Shown: positions 8,287 to 16,763 of the stretch, piece after piece
Layout: each line of letters begins with the position of its first letter
Position numbering within the stretch: the stretch's first letter is position 1
NCBI RefSeq assembly: GCF_020531905.1
Contig: NZ_JAJAWG010000002.1
Span: forward strand, 124,001 to 188,000
Length of the DNA: 64,000 nucleotides
Reading direction: 5' to 3'
Origin: Deefgea salmonis
Lineage (GTDB): Bacteria; Pseudomonadota; Gammaproteobacteria; Burkholderiales; Chitinibacteraceae
Program-made: the position numbers and the translations under genes
Notes under the pieces: generated by a model
Seen by the model: only the letters and a program-made list of their open reading frames with translations
Database searches by the model: none
Told to the model about the DNA's origin: nothing

Positions 8287-9561
8287 ATGACTAAGTTTAC
8301 GGATGTTGGGATTAAGGCGCTGATTACGGGCGATATTCGCTTTGAAGGACGTGCTGACTCGATTGTTGCCGGCTTAGTTTTGAGTTTTAGAAAGAATGAC
8401 AAAGTGCCGCGTTGGTTGTTTCGATATTCCTTTGCTGGGACACCGCGAAAAATGGTCATCGGTAACTATGGGAATATGAGTTTGTCGGAAGCTAGAGCTC
8501 GGGCGCGTGAGTTGGCCGCGCGCGTGCAGCTTGGCTATGACGTACAAGGTGAAAAAGCCGCACGTATTGTCGAGGCTGTCGCGGCCATTGAGGCCGAACG
8601 CGCTTCGATTACGGTCAATGAGCTGGCTGAGGAATATTTAAACCGTGAAATCATCGGGCGCGTTAAACATCCAAATATCCCGATCAATCAATATGAAAAA
8701 AATATCCGGCCACTTATCGGCGCATTAAAAATCGAGGCGGTCACGTCTTTGCATGTGGATGACATTCTTGAAGCCGTCCGCAAACGTGGAGCGCCCAGTA
8801 TTGCGAATAAAGCATTGCGGATGCTGCAAAACATATTCGATTACGCCATACGTCGTCGCATGATCGCAGTGAATCCTGCCGCGGCATTTCGCACGAAAGA
8901 CGCTGGTGGTGAAATGGAAGCCAGAGATCGTGCATTGTCGCGTACCGAGTTGGCCTTGTTGTTTGCCGCCATGAAGTAGGCCAAAGGCTTTAGTGTGCAA
9001 AACGAAATCACCATTAAGCTACTGCTGGTGCTGTGCTGCCGCAAGATGGAGCTGTGTGCGGCGCAATGGGATGAGTTTGATTTGGATGCGGCAATTTGGC
9101 ACATGCGCGACGATGTGAAAACAGGGAAGGGCTTAGATGTGCCTTTGCCGCCGTGTGCTGTGGAATGGCTGCGCGAGTTGAAGCGCCTATCTGGTGCTAG
9201 TCCGTATATTTTGCCGGCAAGAAAAATGCAGCACCGTGGATTACCGCATATTTGCGAAGGAACAATCGGCACAGCCATGGGCAAGCTCAAACCACACATG
9301 CCTGATGTGGAGGCATTTACCGTGCATGATCTACGCCGCACTGCGCGTACTCAATTGGCTGCGCTGGGCGTGGACGTAATCACTGCTGAGCGATGCTTGA
9401 ATCACAAAATCAAAGGCGTACACGGCACGTATGATCGGCATGATTACTTTGACGAACGCAAAGACGCGCTAATTAAGTGGGCGGACTTAATGCGAGAGCT
9501 GGAGCAGGGCGGGAATGACAAAGTGGTGAATCTAAAAGACAAAAAGCGTAAAGCCGCTTAA
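8287..9561 (+). pseudogene. P4-type tyrosine integrase interrupted by an in-frame amber codon
   Basis: The frame reads as one integrase of about 424 residues except for TAG at 8977-8979. The first 230 residues hold the DUF4102-like N-terminal arm-binding domain (MTKFTDVGIKALI...) and the SAM-like core-binding domain. After the stop, the same frame continues AKGFSVQNEITIKLLL and carries all the catalytic residues: Arg in CRKMEL, HDLRRTART (H-x-x-R), LNHK, and the Tyr in GTYDRHDY. A GTG at 8995 could restart the catalytic half. Either the integrase is inactivated, the stop is read through, or the halves are made separately; an assembly error is also possible. It is the first gene inside the attL-like repeats. 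Confidence 0.85.
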
Positions 9562-9657
9562 TCGAGTTTGCCGCGCCTATCTCGACGGAGAGAAAACGGG
9601 TAGCCCTTACCCGCTGGCGCGGTAATCAATCATAGGGATTACGCCGAGGGAGCGTGA

Positions 9658-10503
9658 ATGCTATCTGAAGAAACAAAAAAGCAATTTTCTTGGCTAAATA
9701 ATGATGCATACGATGCCATAACAGCAAATTTTACCCTTGAAAATTGGCTCAGTGAATTTCAATATCGCTCAGATTGGTGGATCTCGTGGAGGATTCCGGA
9801 TCAGTTTGCTTCTGATGAGGAGCGGGAACGTATTCTTTCTAGAAGAATTGAGTTTCTAACGTCCTATTGTGAGCGAATGAAACTTAAGGAAGAGGGAGTG
9901 AACGCACAGCTATACGAATATGATTACTCGCCAGTTCAAAGTCTTACTGCGGATAGTTTGGCGACTCATGCTGGAGATTTATTTTTTTCAGCCGAGGTTG
10001 CCGCTCTTGAAATTGATGCGTATGACTTTCTAGCGGGAGCGGGGAGCCGGTCAAAACTGGATGCATTGACAAATCGTCCGGTGCATTTAATTGGAATAGA
10101 CCGCTTTGAAGATGTGGCAGAGGCTATCGGTAGCGAGGTTTTGGCTCGCATTAATCTTCTTGCTTCTGATGAGCTAATTATCAAAGGGTTGCGTCAGTGG
10201 CTAAAACAAGTTAGAGCCGAATTAGCTTTTCAAGATATTGGCGAAGAAAGTTTTGGAGATGGTGATATCAAACGTTGGCGAGATCTTCGTGTATTGCAAT
10301 ATATTGACATTACGTTGTTTGATAAACTGGTTAACAAAACAAAAAAAACACAATTAAAACAACATCAATCTGGGGAAATTTTATTTCCTCACGCAGACTT
10401 TAGCCCTGGGGAACGAATTCGTAAGACTGTAAAACCCGAGGCTGAGAGAATGTTAAATAGTCATGTGTTGGCATGTTTAGAGGGGCAAATTTCATACGCA
10501 TGA
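9658..10503 (+). CDS. Hypothetical protein, DUF6387-like
   Basis: A 281-residue soluble protein beginning MLSEETKKQFSWLNNDAYDAI. It has no signal peptide or membrane segment. Proteins with this kind of N-terminus are often found directly after tyrosine integrases in genomic islands, which is the arrangement here, and I would place it tentatively in DUF6387. The function is unknown. Codon use is more AT-rich than in the flanking core genes. A GGGAG site sits just upstream of ATG 9658. Confidence 0.6.
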   Translation: MLSEETKKQFSWLNNDAYDAITANFTLENWLSEFQYRSDWWISWRIPDQFASDEERERILSRRIEFLTSYCERMKLKEEGVNAQLYEYDYSPVQSLTADSLATHAGDLFFSAEVAALEIDAYDFLAGAGSRSKLDALTNRPVHLIGIDRFEDVAEAIGSEVLARINLLASDELIIKGLRQWLKQVRAELAFQDIGEESFGDGDIKRWRDLRVLQYIDITLFDKLVNKTKKTQLKQHQSGEILFPHADFSPGERIRKTVKPEAERMLNSHVLACLEGQISYA

Positions 10504-10629
10504 GAACAATGTACCGGTATGGATTTAACGAAAAATCATACCGGTATGATTGGCCGTATTTTGCTTGACTTCAATTCCAATTAGACAGCTTTTATATTTG
10601 CGTCATTCCAACCAAAGGAGTGACGCAAC

Positions 10630-10920
10630 ATGCCACAACGCACCACCTCACAAACAGTTCTCAAGCCCGATTCTCGCGGCAAATCCATTCCGATAAGCAA
10701 GGTGCAAGCGCCAATGCTGACAGCGTATGGCGCATTACCAGCAACGGGCTTTATCCGTCAGCGTGAATTACTTGAAATCATCCCGTTTTCAGCATCAACA
10801 CTGTGGCGGCGCGTTCGTATGGCTACGTTCCCTGCGCCGACCAAGCTATCTGAGCGCGTGACCGCGTGGCAGTGTGAGGCCGTGCGCCAGTGGCTTGATG
10901 AGCAAGGGGGGGCGCAGTAA
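10630..10920 (+). CDS. AlpA-family transcriptional regulator / excisionase-like
   Basis: A 96-residue DNA-binding protein. Residues 40-90 (TGFIRQRELLEIIPFSASTLWRRV...FPAPTKLSERVTAWQCEAVRQWL) match the AlpA winged-helix of P4-type elements, which controls integrase expression and excision. The AAAGGAG site at 10613-10619 precedes ATG 10630. Its stop shares one base with the next start, so it leads an operon that probably runs through the replication genes. Confidence 0.85.
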   Translation: MPQRTTSQTVLKPDSRGKSIPISKVQAPMLTAYGALPATGFIRQRELLEIIPFSASTLWRRVRMATFPAPTKLSERVTAWQCEAVRQWLDEQGGAQ

Positions 10921-11735
10921 TGAAAAAAGCCGCCTCACTGAATCAACAGCAAGACGGCCTTGGGGCTCGGGCAAGAGCTGGTGCAGATATTAAGCCTGCG
11001 CCAAAACCAAAGCAACAGCGTCAGAAAACCACCATTACGCAAAGTCACCTTATCCCGTTCGCACTGGGCGGCATTGAGGCGTTTTCTTGCGGTGACGAAT
11101 TGCGGGTTTCAGTTCGCCATTTGTGTGAAGCGTTTGGGATTGATTCAAGAACCCAGCGTCGTAAGATGGCGAACAATCCACGTTGGACGTGGGGTCATAT
11201 GACCTCACACGATACAGCAGGCCGACCACAAGAGATGGTAACTTTGCCACTTGAACAAGTGCCCGCCTTCCTCAATTCAATCAACAGCAACAAAGTGAAG
11301 CCAGAAGTACGGCAAGCCTTGCTGACGTACCAAGACGAATGCACCAAAGCGCTGTTTTCGTACTGGACAACAGGCAAGGCCGAGCAACAAACCGCCGCCG
11401 CACAGATGGCGTTTCAAGTTGCTGACACGCTGGCGGTATTTAAAGCTGAATACGCCAACATGTATGGCAAGGTCGCTGGTGCTGACCCCGACCCGCGCAT
11501 GTATGGACAGATTCAAGCAGTACTGAACAAGGCGGTGTTTGGTGTTTCCAAGCTGCCCGACTTGCCGCGCAAGGATTTACCTAAAACAGCATTAGAGCGC
11601 CTCAAGGCCGCAGCGCACATTCTGCGGAAAACGTTTTACCGTGGGGAATCCCTCAAGGTTGCCGCCGCGCAAGTCAGAGCTGCTTTCCCTGAGCCAGTGC
11701 TGGTGATTGAAATCAATGTGGAGCTTGCCGCATGA
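10920..11735 (+). CDS. Phage antirepressor-type protein (P22_AR_N-like domain)
   Basis: A 271-residue protein. After a basic Gln-rich leader (1-40), residues about 44-140 resemble the N-terminal domain of phage antirepressors (IPFALGGIEAFSCGDELRVSVRHLCEAFGI...QVPAFLNSIN), ending LLTYQDECTKALFSYW. The C-terminal half is helical without a recognised domain. In phages such proteins relieve repression or bind DNA. It is translationally coupled with the AlpA gene upstream (TAATG) and with the next gene (ATGA). Confidence 0.7.
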   Translation: MKKAASLNQQQDGLGARARAGADIKPAPKPKQQRQKTTITQSHLIPFALGGIEAFSCGDELRVSVRHLCEAFGIDSRTQRRKMANNPRWTWGHMTSHDTAGRPQEMVTLPLEQVPAFLNSINSNKVKPEVRQALLTYQDECTKALFSYWTTGKAEQQTAAAQMAFQVADTLAVFKAEYANMYGKVAGADPDPRMYGQIQAVLNKAVFGVSKLPDLPRKDLPKTALERLKAAAHILRKTFYRGESLKVAAAQVRAAFPEPVLVIEINVELAA

Positions 11736-12184
11736 ACCCGATTGCACAGCAAAAAGTACTTGCCAGCCAGCACGCAGGTCTTGATAATGGCGGCGCTGCC
11801 TCACTTGAGGCGGTCGAGATTGGCGTCTCGAATCACAAAGCGGGTACACCGCTGCAAAGCGGTATTTTTATGCCCGTTCACACCACAGTTGCACCTTCAA
11901 TGGTGGGGCGTGGTGGGGGCTACTTCGGTAGCGTCGGTTTCTTTGTGGCCGATACGCCAACCTCGCTACGTTCCTACCTCCTTCGATTGGCGTCGAAAGG
12001 TAGGAATTCACCCTCACACAAAGGTGCATTCACCATGCCGAAACTCGCCCGTACCTTCCTAACGTATTCCCTTGTAGCCATTATCACGCTTGCCGTAGAG
12101 CGTAATACCCCTATTGCCGTAATCGCCTTATCCATTGCTGCGCTGGTGCTGCTGCAAGTGATCGGAGGGCGTGACCATGCGTAA
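11732..12184 (+). CDS. Ash/Icd-like leader region with a small membrane protein at its end
   Basis: The full frame encodes 150 residues. The first 100 (with MVGRGGGYFGSVGFF near 57-71) resemble the Ash/Icd-like frames of P4-type elements, which lie over a regulatory RNA region. The last 49 residues, from ATG 12035 (preceded by AAAGGTG at 12020-12026), form a separate-looking small protein with a hydrophobic stretch (YSLVAIITLAVE...IAVIALSIAALVLL). I therefore consider 12035-12184 the most likely functional protein; the upstream part contains a strong RNA hairpin at 11971-12006. Function unknown. Confidence 0.5.
   Translation: MNPIAQQKVLASQHAGLDNGGAASLEAVEIGVSNHKAGTPLQSGIFMPVHTTVAPSMVGRGGGYFGSVGFFVADTPTSLRSYLLRLASKGRNSPSHKGAFTMPKLARTFLTYSLVAIITLAVERNTPIAVIALSIAALVLLQVIGGRDHA
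11971..12006 (+). other. Strong RNA hairpin inside the Ash-like frame
   Basis: TTCCTACCT (11971-11979) pairs with AGGTAGGAA (11998-12006), and after a 2-base bulge TTCGA pairs with TCGAA around the loop TTGGCG. Fourteen base pairs inside a putative coding frame is unusual. P4 phage has a structured CI immunity RNA in a comparable leader position, so this could be part of a regulatory RNA (inference). Confidence 0.5.
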
Positions 12185-12419
12185 ACCCATCGACTTAGAG
12201 CAATTCATTCCCGTCACAGATACCGCTGCCGCTGCGCTGCTTGGCGAAGCCGCCACGACCTCAGAATGCACGCTGGAAGTGTGTCTACGCTGCGCCCTAC
12301 ATTTACTCGAACTAAATCAGCAAGACCCCGAATCCCGTTATAACGGCCTGATGGCGCTAGATTATCTGGGGGCAGTGGTTGAGGCCGTCAACGGTAAGAG
12401 GGTGAATCACCATGTGTAA
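12177..12419 (+). CDS. Small hypothetical island protein (80 aa)
   Basis: An acidic 80-residue protein of unknown function, beginning MRKPIDLEQFIPVTDTAAAA. The GGAGG at 12164-12168 lies 8 bases before ATG 12177, which I prefer over the GTG at 12171. Its N-terminal pattern (DLxxFIPVTxD...C.LEVCLRCALHLLELN) recurs in the 101-residue gene at 12566, so the two are probably diverged tandem paralogues. Confidence 0.6.
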   Translation: MRKPIDLEQFIPVTDTAAAALLGEAATTSECTLEVCLRCALHLLELNQQDPESRYNGLMALDYLGAVVEAVNGKRVNHHV

Positions 12420-12546
12420 ACCGAGCCGAAACTCAGGGATTCAACAGACCGCGTTCGCCAGTCGTCGCGCCGCGTCTTTGCTGCTGATGCGGAGCTATAC
12501 CCGCGACACGCGCCCCAAGCCCCCCAAGCCCAAAAAAAACCGCTAA
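12412..12546 (+). CDS. Tiny basic protein (44 aa)
   Basis: A 44-codon frame overlapping the end of the previous gene by 8 bases, with AGAGGG upstream. The product is strongly basic, with many Arg and Lys and a Pro-Lys tail (PKPPKPKKNR), as in small nucleic-acid-binding proteins. The coupling to its neighbours and lack of gaps support a real gene, but there is no family recognition. Confidence 0.45.
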   Translation: MCKPSRNSGIQQTAFASRRAASLLLMRSYTRDTRPKPPKPKKNR

Positions 12547-12565
12547 GCCATAGGAAATCCATCAA

Positions 12566-12871
12566 ATGACTACGACCAATATTCTGGGCGGCGGCGCTGC
12601 TCAAACTCAAAACCACGCAGCACTGATTGAGAACCTAATGAAACAGCCATTTGACCTTGCTACGCTAGTGCCGGTGAGTGCCGACCTAGAAGCTGCAACC
12701 GTTCGTGTTATGTCGTGCGGTGAATTGTTAAGCTTGGTACTTGAGCTGCTGAATGAAGGCATTGCCAAGCAGCAACTTGAAACCCATTGCCAGCTTGCGA
12801 CGCATTACCTATCACTGGTCGTACAGGCCAGCAAGGCCGTGGCGGCTACTGGGGAGCGCAACCATGCGTAA
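12566..12871 (+). CDS. Small hypothetical island protein (101 aa), paralogue of the 80-aa gene
   Basis: A 101-residue protein whose residues about 27-70 (KQPFDLATLVPVSADLEAA...CGELLSLVLELLNE) parallel the 80-residue protein encoded at 12177. It is predicted helical and soluble, with no recognised domain. It overlaps the start of the primase gene by 8 bases, so it belongs to the same translationally coupled operon. Confidence 0.55.
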   Translation: MTTTNILGGGAAQTQNHAALIENLMKQPFDLATLVPVSADLEAATVRVMSCGELLSLVLELLNEGIAKQQLETHCQLATHYLSLVVQASKAVAATGERNHA

Positions 12872-13958
12872 ATCATTCAGCGAGCAAGTTAAAGCGGCTG
12901 CTGCGGGGCGTTGGCCGGAGACTTTGCAAAGCATGGCTATCCCTGCCAAGTCCCTAGACGGTAAAAATCATCCTTGCCCAGCGTGCGGCGGCGATGATCG
13001 CTTTCAATTTACCGCGCGCGGTGCTGGTGCTGACTATGGACGCTTTGCTTGCCGTGGCATGGATTCGGGCGGTGGTGATGGTTTCGCCTTGGTGATGCAC
13101 GTTTTCAACCTGAGTTTCCCTGAGGCGGTGATAGCCGTTGGGCGAGTGCTGGGTATGGATCAGCAGCATAACGCGTGTACCACTTTTACTTTGCCGGAAT
13201 TACCCAAACATAAGCCAACAGAAACCCAACTTAAAACCCAATTCAAAACCCAAGACCGCACGGCGCAACGACAAGCGTTGTTTGATTCGGGTGTGGCGCT
13301 CAGCTCAAGCAATATGGCGGGGCTTTATTTGTTGAATCGTGGCCTAGCTGGGCGCTATTTACCGACTCAGGCCGATAGCCCATTACGACACATTGCTGCG
13401 CTGGACTATTGGCATGAATCAAACGGTAGCAGCAAAAGATTAAAAACCACACCGGCATTGATTGCCAAAATCCAAAAGCCAAACGGCGCGTTAGCAGGGC
13501 TGCACCGCATTTACCTTGAACCCAAAGGGCATAAGTTGGTGCTGCACGATGAAACGGGCAAGGCATTAGCCAGCAAAAAGCTACAGCTTGCCCATGATGG
13601 CGCTCTCAGTGGCGCGGCGTGTCGCTTGCACCCGATTGGCGATGATGGCCGCTTGGCGCTGACTGAGGGTATAGAAACCGCCTTGGCGGTGCATCAGCTC
13701 ACAGGGCTGGCGGTGTGGTCGTGCATTAATGTGGCAATGCTTAAAACCGTGGTGCTGCCGGATAGCGTGCGCGAGGTAGTGATTTACGGCGACAACGATT
13801 TACCCGACCACAAGGGCAAGAATGCAGGCAAAGAAGCCGCGTACATCTTGGCGGCACGGCTGGTGGGCGAAGGCCGTACGGTGAAAGTCATGCTACCGCC
13901 AGAAGCGGGTACGGATTGGCTGGATGTGCTGAATGATGACAATGCGGCGGTGGCGTGA
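12864..13958 (+). CDS. P4-type zinc-ribbon/Toprim primase
   Basis: A 364-residue DNA primase. The N-terminal zinc ribbon CPACGGDDRFQF (C38, C41) plus C63 in FACRGMDSGGGDG matches primases of P4-like satellites. The Toprim domain follows: the catalytic Glu lies in LTEGIETAL, and YGDNDLPDHKGKN supplies the DxD acidic residues. It would prime replication of the element. I chose ATG 12864, overlapping the previous gene by 8 bases, because the longer frame runs back through that gene. Its TGA overlaps the ATG of the DUF927 gene, so primase and helicase are coupled. Confidence 0.9.
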   Translation: MRKSFSEQVKAAAAGRWPETLQSMAIPAKSLDGKNHPCPACGGDDRFQFTARGAGADYGRFACRGMDSGGGDGFALVMHVFNLSFPEAVIAVGRVLGMDQQHNACTTFTLPELPKHKPTETQLKTQFKTQDRTAQRQALFDSGVALSSSNMAGLYLLNRGLAGRYLPTQADSPLRHIAALDYWHESNGSSKRLKTTPALIAKIQKPNGALAGLHRIYLEPKGHKLVLHDETGKALASKKLQLAHDGALSGAACRLHPIGDDGRLALTEGIETALAVHQLTGLAVWSCINVAMLKTVVLPDSVREVVIYGDNDLPDHKGKNAGKEAAYILAARLVGEGRTVKVMLPPEAGTDWLDVLNDDNAAVA

Positions 13959-15826
13959 TGAAAAACGAAATTGAAGCCATTCAAGCCAGCGAGTCGCCAC
14001 AAACCCAAACTAAAACCCAACAGAAACCCAGCGCGGCGGAGTTAGCGAGCCCTGATAGCGTTGTGCAATTTGTGTTGCCCAGCAAAGCTGAATTAGTTGG
14101 TGAAGTCAGGCCATTCTATGATTTTCAGCGCGGTGAGCTGGTGCATGTTGGGGTCAAACACGATAAAGATGGCACAGCGCATACCGCAGCTGTACGCCTT
14201 TGCCGTGAGTTCGACATCATTGGGCAAGGCGTTGATACCTACGGCGACCATTACCGCCTGTTGAGTTGGGAAGATTGCATTACCGGAGCCGAGCAGGTTA
14301 TCGCCCTACCTAGTAGCCAAATTGGCGAGCGTGAGGGCTGGCAATTGCTCAATAGCAAAGGCTTGGCAGTAACCAGTAAACGCGCCGATAAAGACTTGTT
14401 AGCTGATTATTTGCATAACCACGGTAGCAAAGAGCGCTACACAATAGCGAATCAAAGTGGCTGGCAACAAGGCGCGTTTGTACTACCGACCGGCGAAGTG
14501 ATTGGTGAGCCCGATAGCCGCTTATTTTATCCTGCGGCGGCAACGTATCGGCCGGCATTTACACCCAAAGTTACCAGTCAAGCATGGCGCGACACCGTGG
14601 GCGCATTAGTTAAAGATAACCCACTGCCCATGACGGCGGTAGCGTGCGCGCTGGCTGGTGCTGTGTTGGAGTTGATCGGGGCGCGTGATGGGATTGGCCT
14701 GCATTTACATACCGAAACATCGAGCGGTAAATCTACTTGTGGCGATGTGGCGGCGAGCATTTGGGGTAATCCGGCCAAGCTGGTGCAATCGTGGGATGGT
14801 ACGGGGGTTGGTTTAACGAATTCTGCTGAATTTGCCAATAGCATGATGCTGTACTTGGATGAAATCGGCGCGGGGGATGCCCGCAAGATGGGCAGCATCA
14901 TTTACACCATGCTCAACGGCGTATCTCGTACCCAAGGCCGCAAAGACGGCGGCAACCGCGCCAAGCGAACTTGGCTAATGACCTTGGTTTCGACGGGTGA
15001 AATTCCAATGAGCCAATTTCTGAATGAAGGCGGTCATGCTGTGCGCGGCGGGCAAGAAATACGGATGCTGGATATTCCGGCTGATACTGGGCAATTCAAA
15101 GCATTTGACTGCATTCATGGCCGCAAAGATGGTGGTGAATTTGCCATTGAATTAACCGAAGCGGCGCGAATGCATTACGGCACGCTTGGCCGTGAATTTG
15201 TGGCGTGGCTGATTGCTAATAAGGGCGCAGTAAACCTGCGGATTAAATCGGCGGAAACTCGCATGTTGGCCGTCTTGCCGCCTCAAGCCGCGCCTACTGT
15301 GCGCCGTGCGACCCGCAAGTTTGCCATACTCGCTGCGGCGCTAGAAATGGCCGCTGATGCCGGACTAACCGGATGGACGTGCGAGGAGTCATTTAAGGCT
15401 GTGGGTGTGACGTGGCAGCGCTGGCTTGCAGTGTTTGGTCTGGCGAGCCGTGATGATGAAAGGCTGATCGAGCAGGCGAACGGAATATTGGCCGCAAATC
15501 AGTTTGCACGGTTTGTATCGCTACCAATGACCGACAAAGAGCCAAATACAATAAACATGATGGGCTACAAGCGGATTCATGCTGGAGAAGATATTTTTTA
15601 TGTTTTACCCCACGCATTTAAGGATGAAATCATTAAAGGCTATGAGCTAAAGAAAGCCATAAAGGTCTTGCATGAGGCGGGAATGCTGGAAAGACCCACA
15701 GGCCGCGATGCTTGGACAACGACTATCGGTAAAAGCATGGGTAATGGCTACAAAATGAGGTTACGGCCTTGCGAAGATAACGTAAACGAGGTCAGCAGTA
15801 ATGTGGCTATACACGCGATAAAATAA
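13958..15826 (+). CDS. DUF927-domain protein, helicase-like replication ATPase
   Basis: A 622-residue protein. The DUF927 domain spans about 80-370; HTETSSGKSTCGD is the Walker A-like loop, MMLYLDEIG the Walker B-like strand, and TMLNGVSRTQGRKDGG a conserved downstream block. DUF927 proteins occur beside Toprim primases in satellites and islands and are thought to act as replicative helicases. The first 35 residues are a Gln/Thr-rich leader. ATG 13958 shares a base with the primase stop. The gene ends just before an origin-like repeat region. Confidence 0.88.
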   Translation: MKNEIEAIQASESPQTQTKTQQKPSAAELASPDSVVQFVLPSKAELVGEVRPFYDFQRGELVHVGVKHDKDGTAHTAAVRLCREFDIIGQGVDTYGDHYRLLSWEDCITGAEQVIALPSSQIGEREGWQLLNSKGLAVTSKRADKDLLADYLHNHGSKERYTIANQSGWQQGAFVLPTGEVIGEPDSRLFYPAAATYRPAFTPKVTSQAWRDTVGALVKDNPLPMTAVACALAGAVLELIGARDGIGLHLHTETSSGKSTCGDVAASIWGNPAKLVQSWDGTGVGLTNSAEFANSMMLYLDEIGAGDARKMGSIIYTMLNGVSRTQGRKDGGNRAKRTWLMTLVSTGEIPMSQFLNEGGHAVRGGQEIRMLDIPADTGQFKAFDCIHGRKDGGEFAIELTEAARMHYGTLGREFVAWLIANKGAVNLRIKSAETRMLAVLPPQAAPTVRRATRKFAILAAALEMAADAGLTGWTCEESFKAVGVTWQRWLAVFGLASRDDERLIEQANGILAANQFARFVSLPMTDKEPNTINMMGYKRIHAGEDIFYVLPHAFKDEIIKGYELKKAIKVLHEAGMLERPTGRDAWTTTIGKSMGNGYKMRLRPCEDNVNEVSSNVAIHAIK

Positions 15827-16060
15827 CCGAAAACTCCGAAACCCCGAAAATATAACTCTTTAAACCTTATTATTGATTGGATTTACTTGTTTTCGGTGGG
15901 TTTTCGTTTTGATCTAAGTTTTCGTTTTGTCGATGAGCGAAGTTTTGGTTAACCAAAGGCCACCGAAAGTTTATGCAATTTCCGAAAATAACCGAAAACT
16001 TAAGATGCCAGTATTTATGCTGGGTAGCTGGCGGTGTTTTCGGGATTTCGGTGTTTTCGG
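15827..16060. other. Nested inverted repeats rich in CCGAAA/TTTCGG: candidate replication origin
   Basis: This begins one base after the DUF927 stop. Bases 15827-15850 and 16037-16060 form an inverted repeat matching at 22 of 24 positions and enclosing 186 bases. Inside lie a second pair (TTTCGGTGG about 15892-15900 and CCACCGAAA 15961-15969) and a perfect 14-bp palindrome TTTGGTTAACCAAA (15944-15957). About ten CCGAAA or TTTCGG units occur in the block. The position after the primase and helicase genes suggests an origin with iterons; a structured RNA is the alternative. Confidence 0.5.
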
Positions 16061-16570
16061 GGCTTTCGCATTATTATAAAGAGATCAGAAATTGTAATGC
16101 TGTATGGATGTATATTTGTTTAATTGGGAACGAATGAGGATTGTTCTGCTTTAGTGAAAATGAACATCCAGTTGGTGAGTTGCTGGTGCTGTAAAGGAGA
16201 TATTCTTTGGAGTGGTCGAAGCAATGACAAAAAAGCGTAGTTATTGCTAAGCTTACTTTGATTATTTGGTGTGTAACAAATACTTGTAACAGTGACTGTA
16301 ATGAGCATTGTTACAGCTACAAGCCGCATTCCTTAAGGGATTTGTACTGTAACAGAGGCATTGACTGTAACAGATAATACGGATTTTCTCTGTCTTTCAA
16401 ACTACCTTTTGTTACAAGTAAGCAATAAAAAATCATCATCCCAGTAAATTGCTTTTTGCTGTGGGTTACTTCATACCAGATGTGGTCTGATGAATTATGC
16501 ATTTTAAGAAAAACTCGACATTCGATTAAAATAGCTTGAATTTGAGAGCAAAAATTATAGGGGTGACTCA
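16061..16570. promoter_or_regulatory. AT-rich gene-free region with six TGTAACA motifs
   Basis: No convincing gene is visible here. TGTAACA occurs at 16272, 16285, 16348 and 16366 on the plus strand and as TGTTACA at 16309 and 16410, with spacings of 13 and 18 bases between the direct pairs. The cluster resembles operator or iteron arrays. It lies upstream of the small 16571 gene and the cargo genes, so it may control them or take part in replication. Confidence 0.4.
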
Positions 16571-16705
16571 ATGATGAACAAGGAACAAATCCGCAAGAAA
16601 CTTAACGCGCAAACGCCAGAAATGAAAAAAAAGCTACTTGAAATGATCGTACAAGAACTTCTCCTTCGCCAAACTAAGCGAGCAAAAACAGCTATTTCAC
16701 GTTAA
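16571..16705 (+). CDS. Small hypothetical protein (44 aa)
   Basis: A 44-residue, strongly basic, helical peptide (MMNKEQIRKKLNAQTPEM...) with an AGGGG site 8 bases upstream. It is isolated between the repeat region and the cargo genes. I do not recognise it; the charge and size fit a small DNA-binding or regulatory protein. Confidence 0.45.
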   Translation: MMNKEQIRKKLNAQTPEMKKKLLEMIVQELLLRQTKRAKTAISR

Positions 16706-16763
16706 ACAGCAAAAACTTGTTACGCAGCGCTACTGACCACATTTATTTGCCAATCATGAGAGG

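Noticed and set aside
16120..16329. Minus-strand 69-codon frame
   Set aside because: No recognised pattern, no ribosome site, and it lies in AT-rich repeat DNA.
16317..16571. Minus-strand 84-codon frame over the TGTAACA cluster
   Set aside because: Starts with TTG, has no ribosome site, and runs across the repeat motifs; it is more likely a chance frame.
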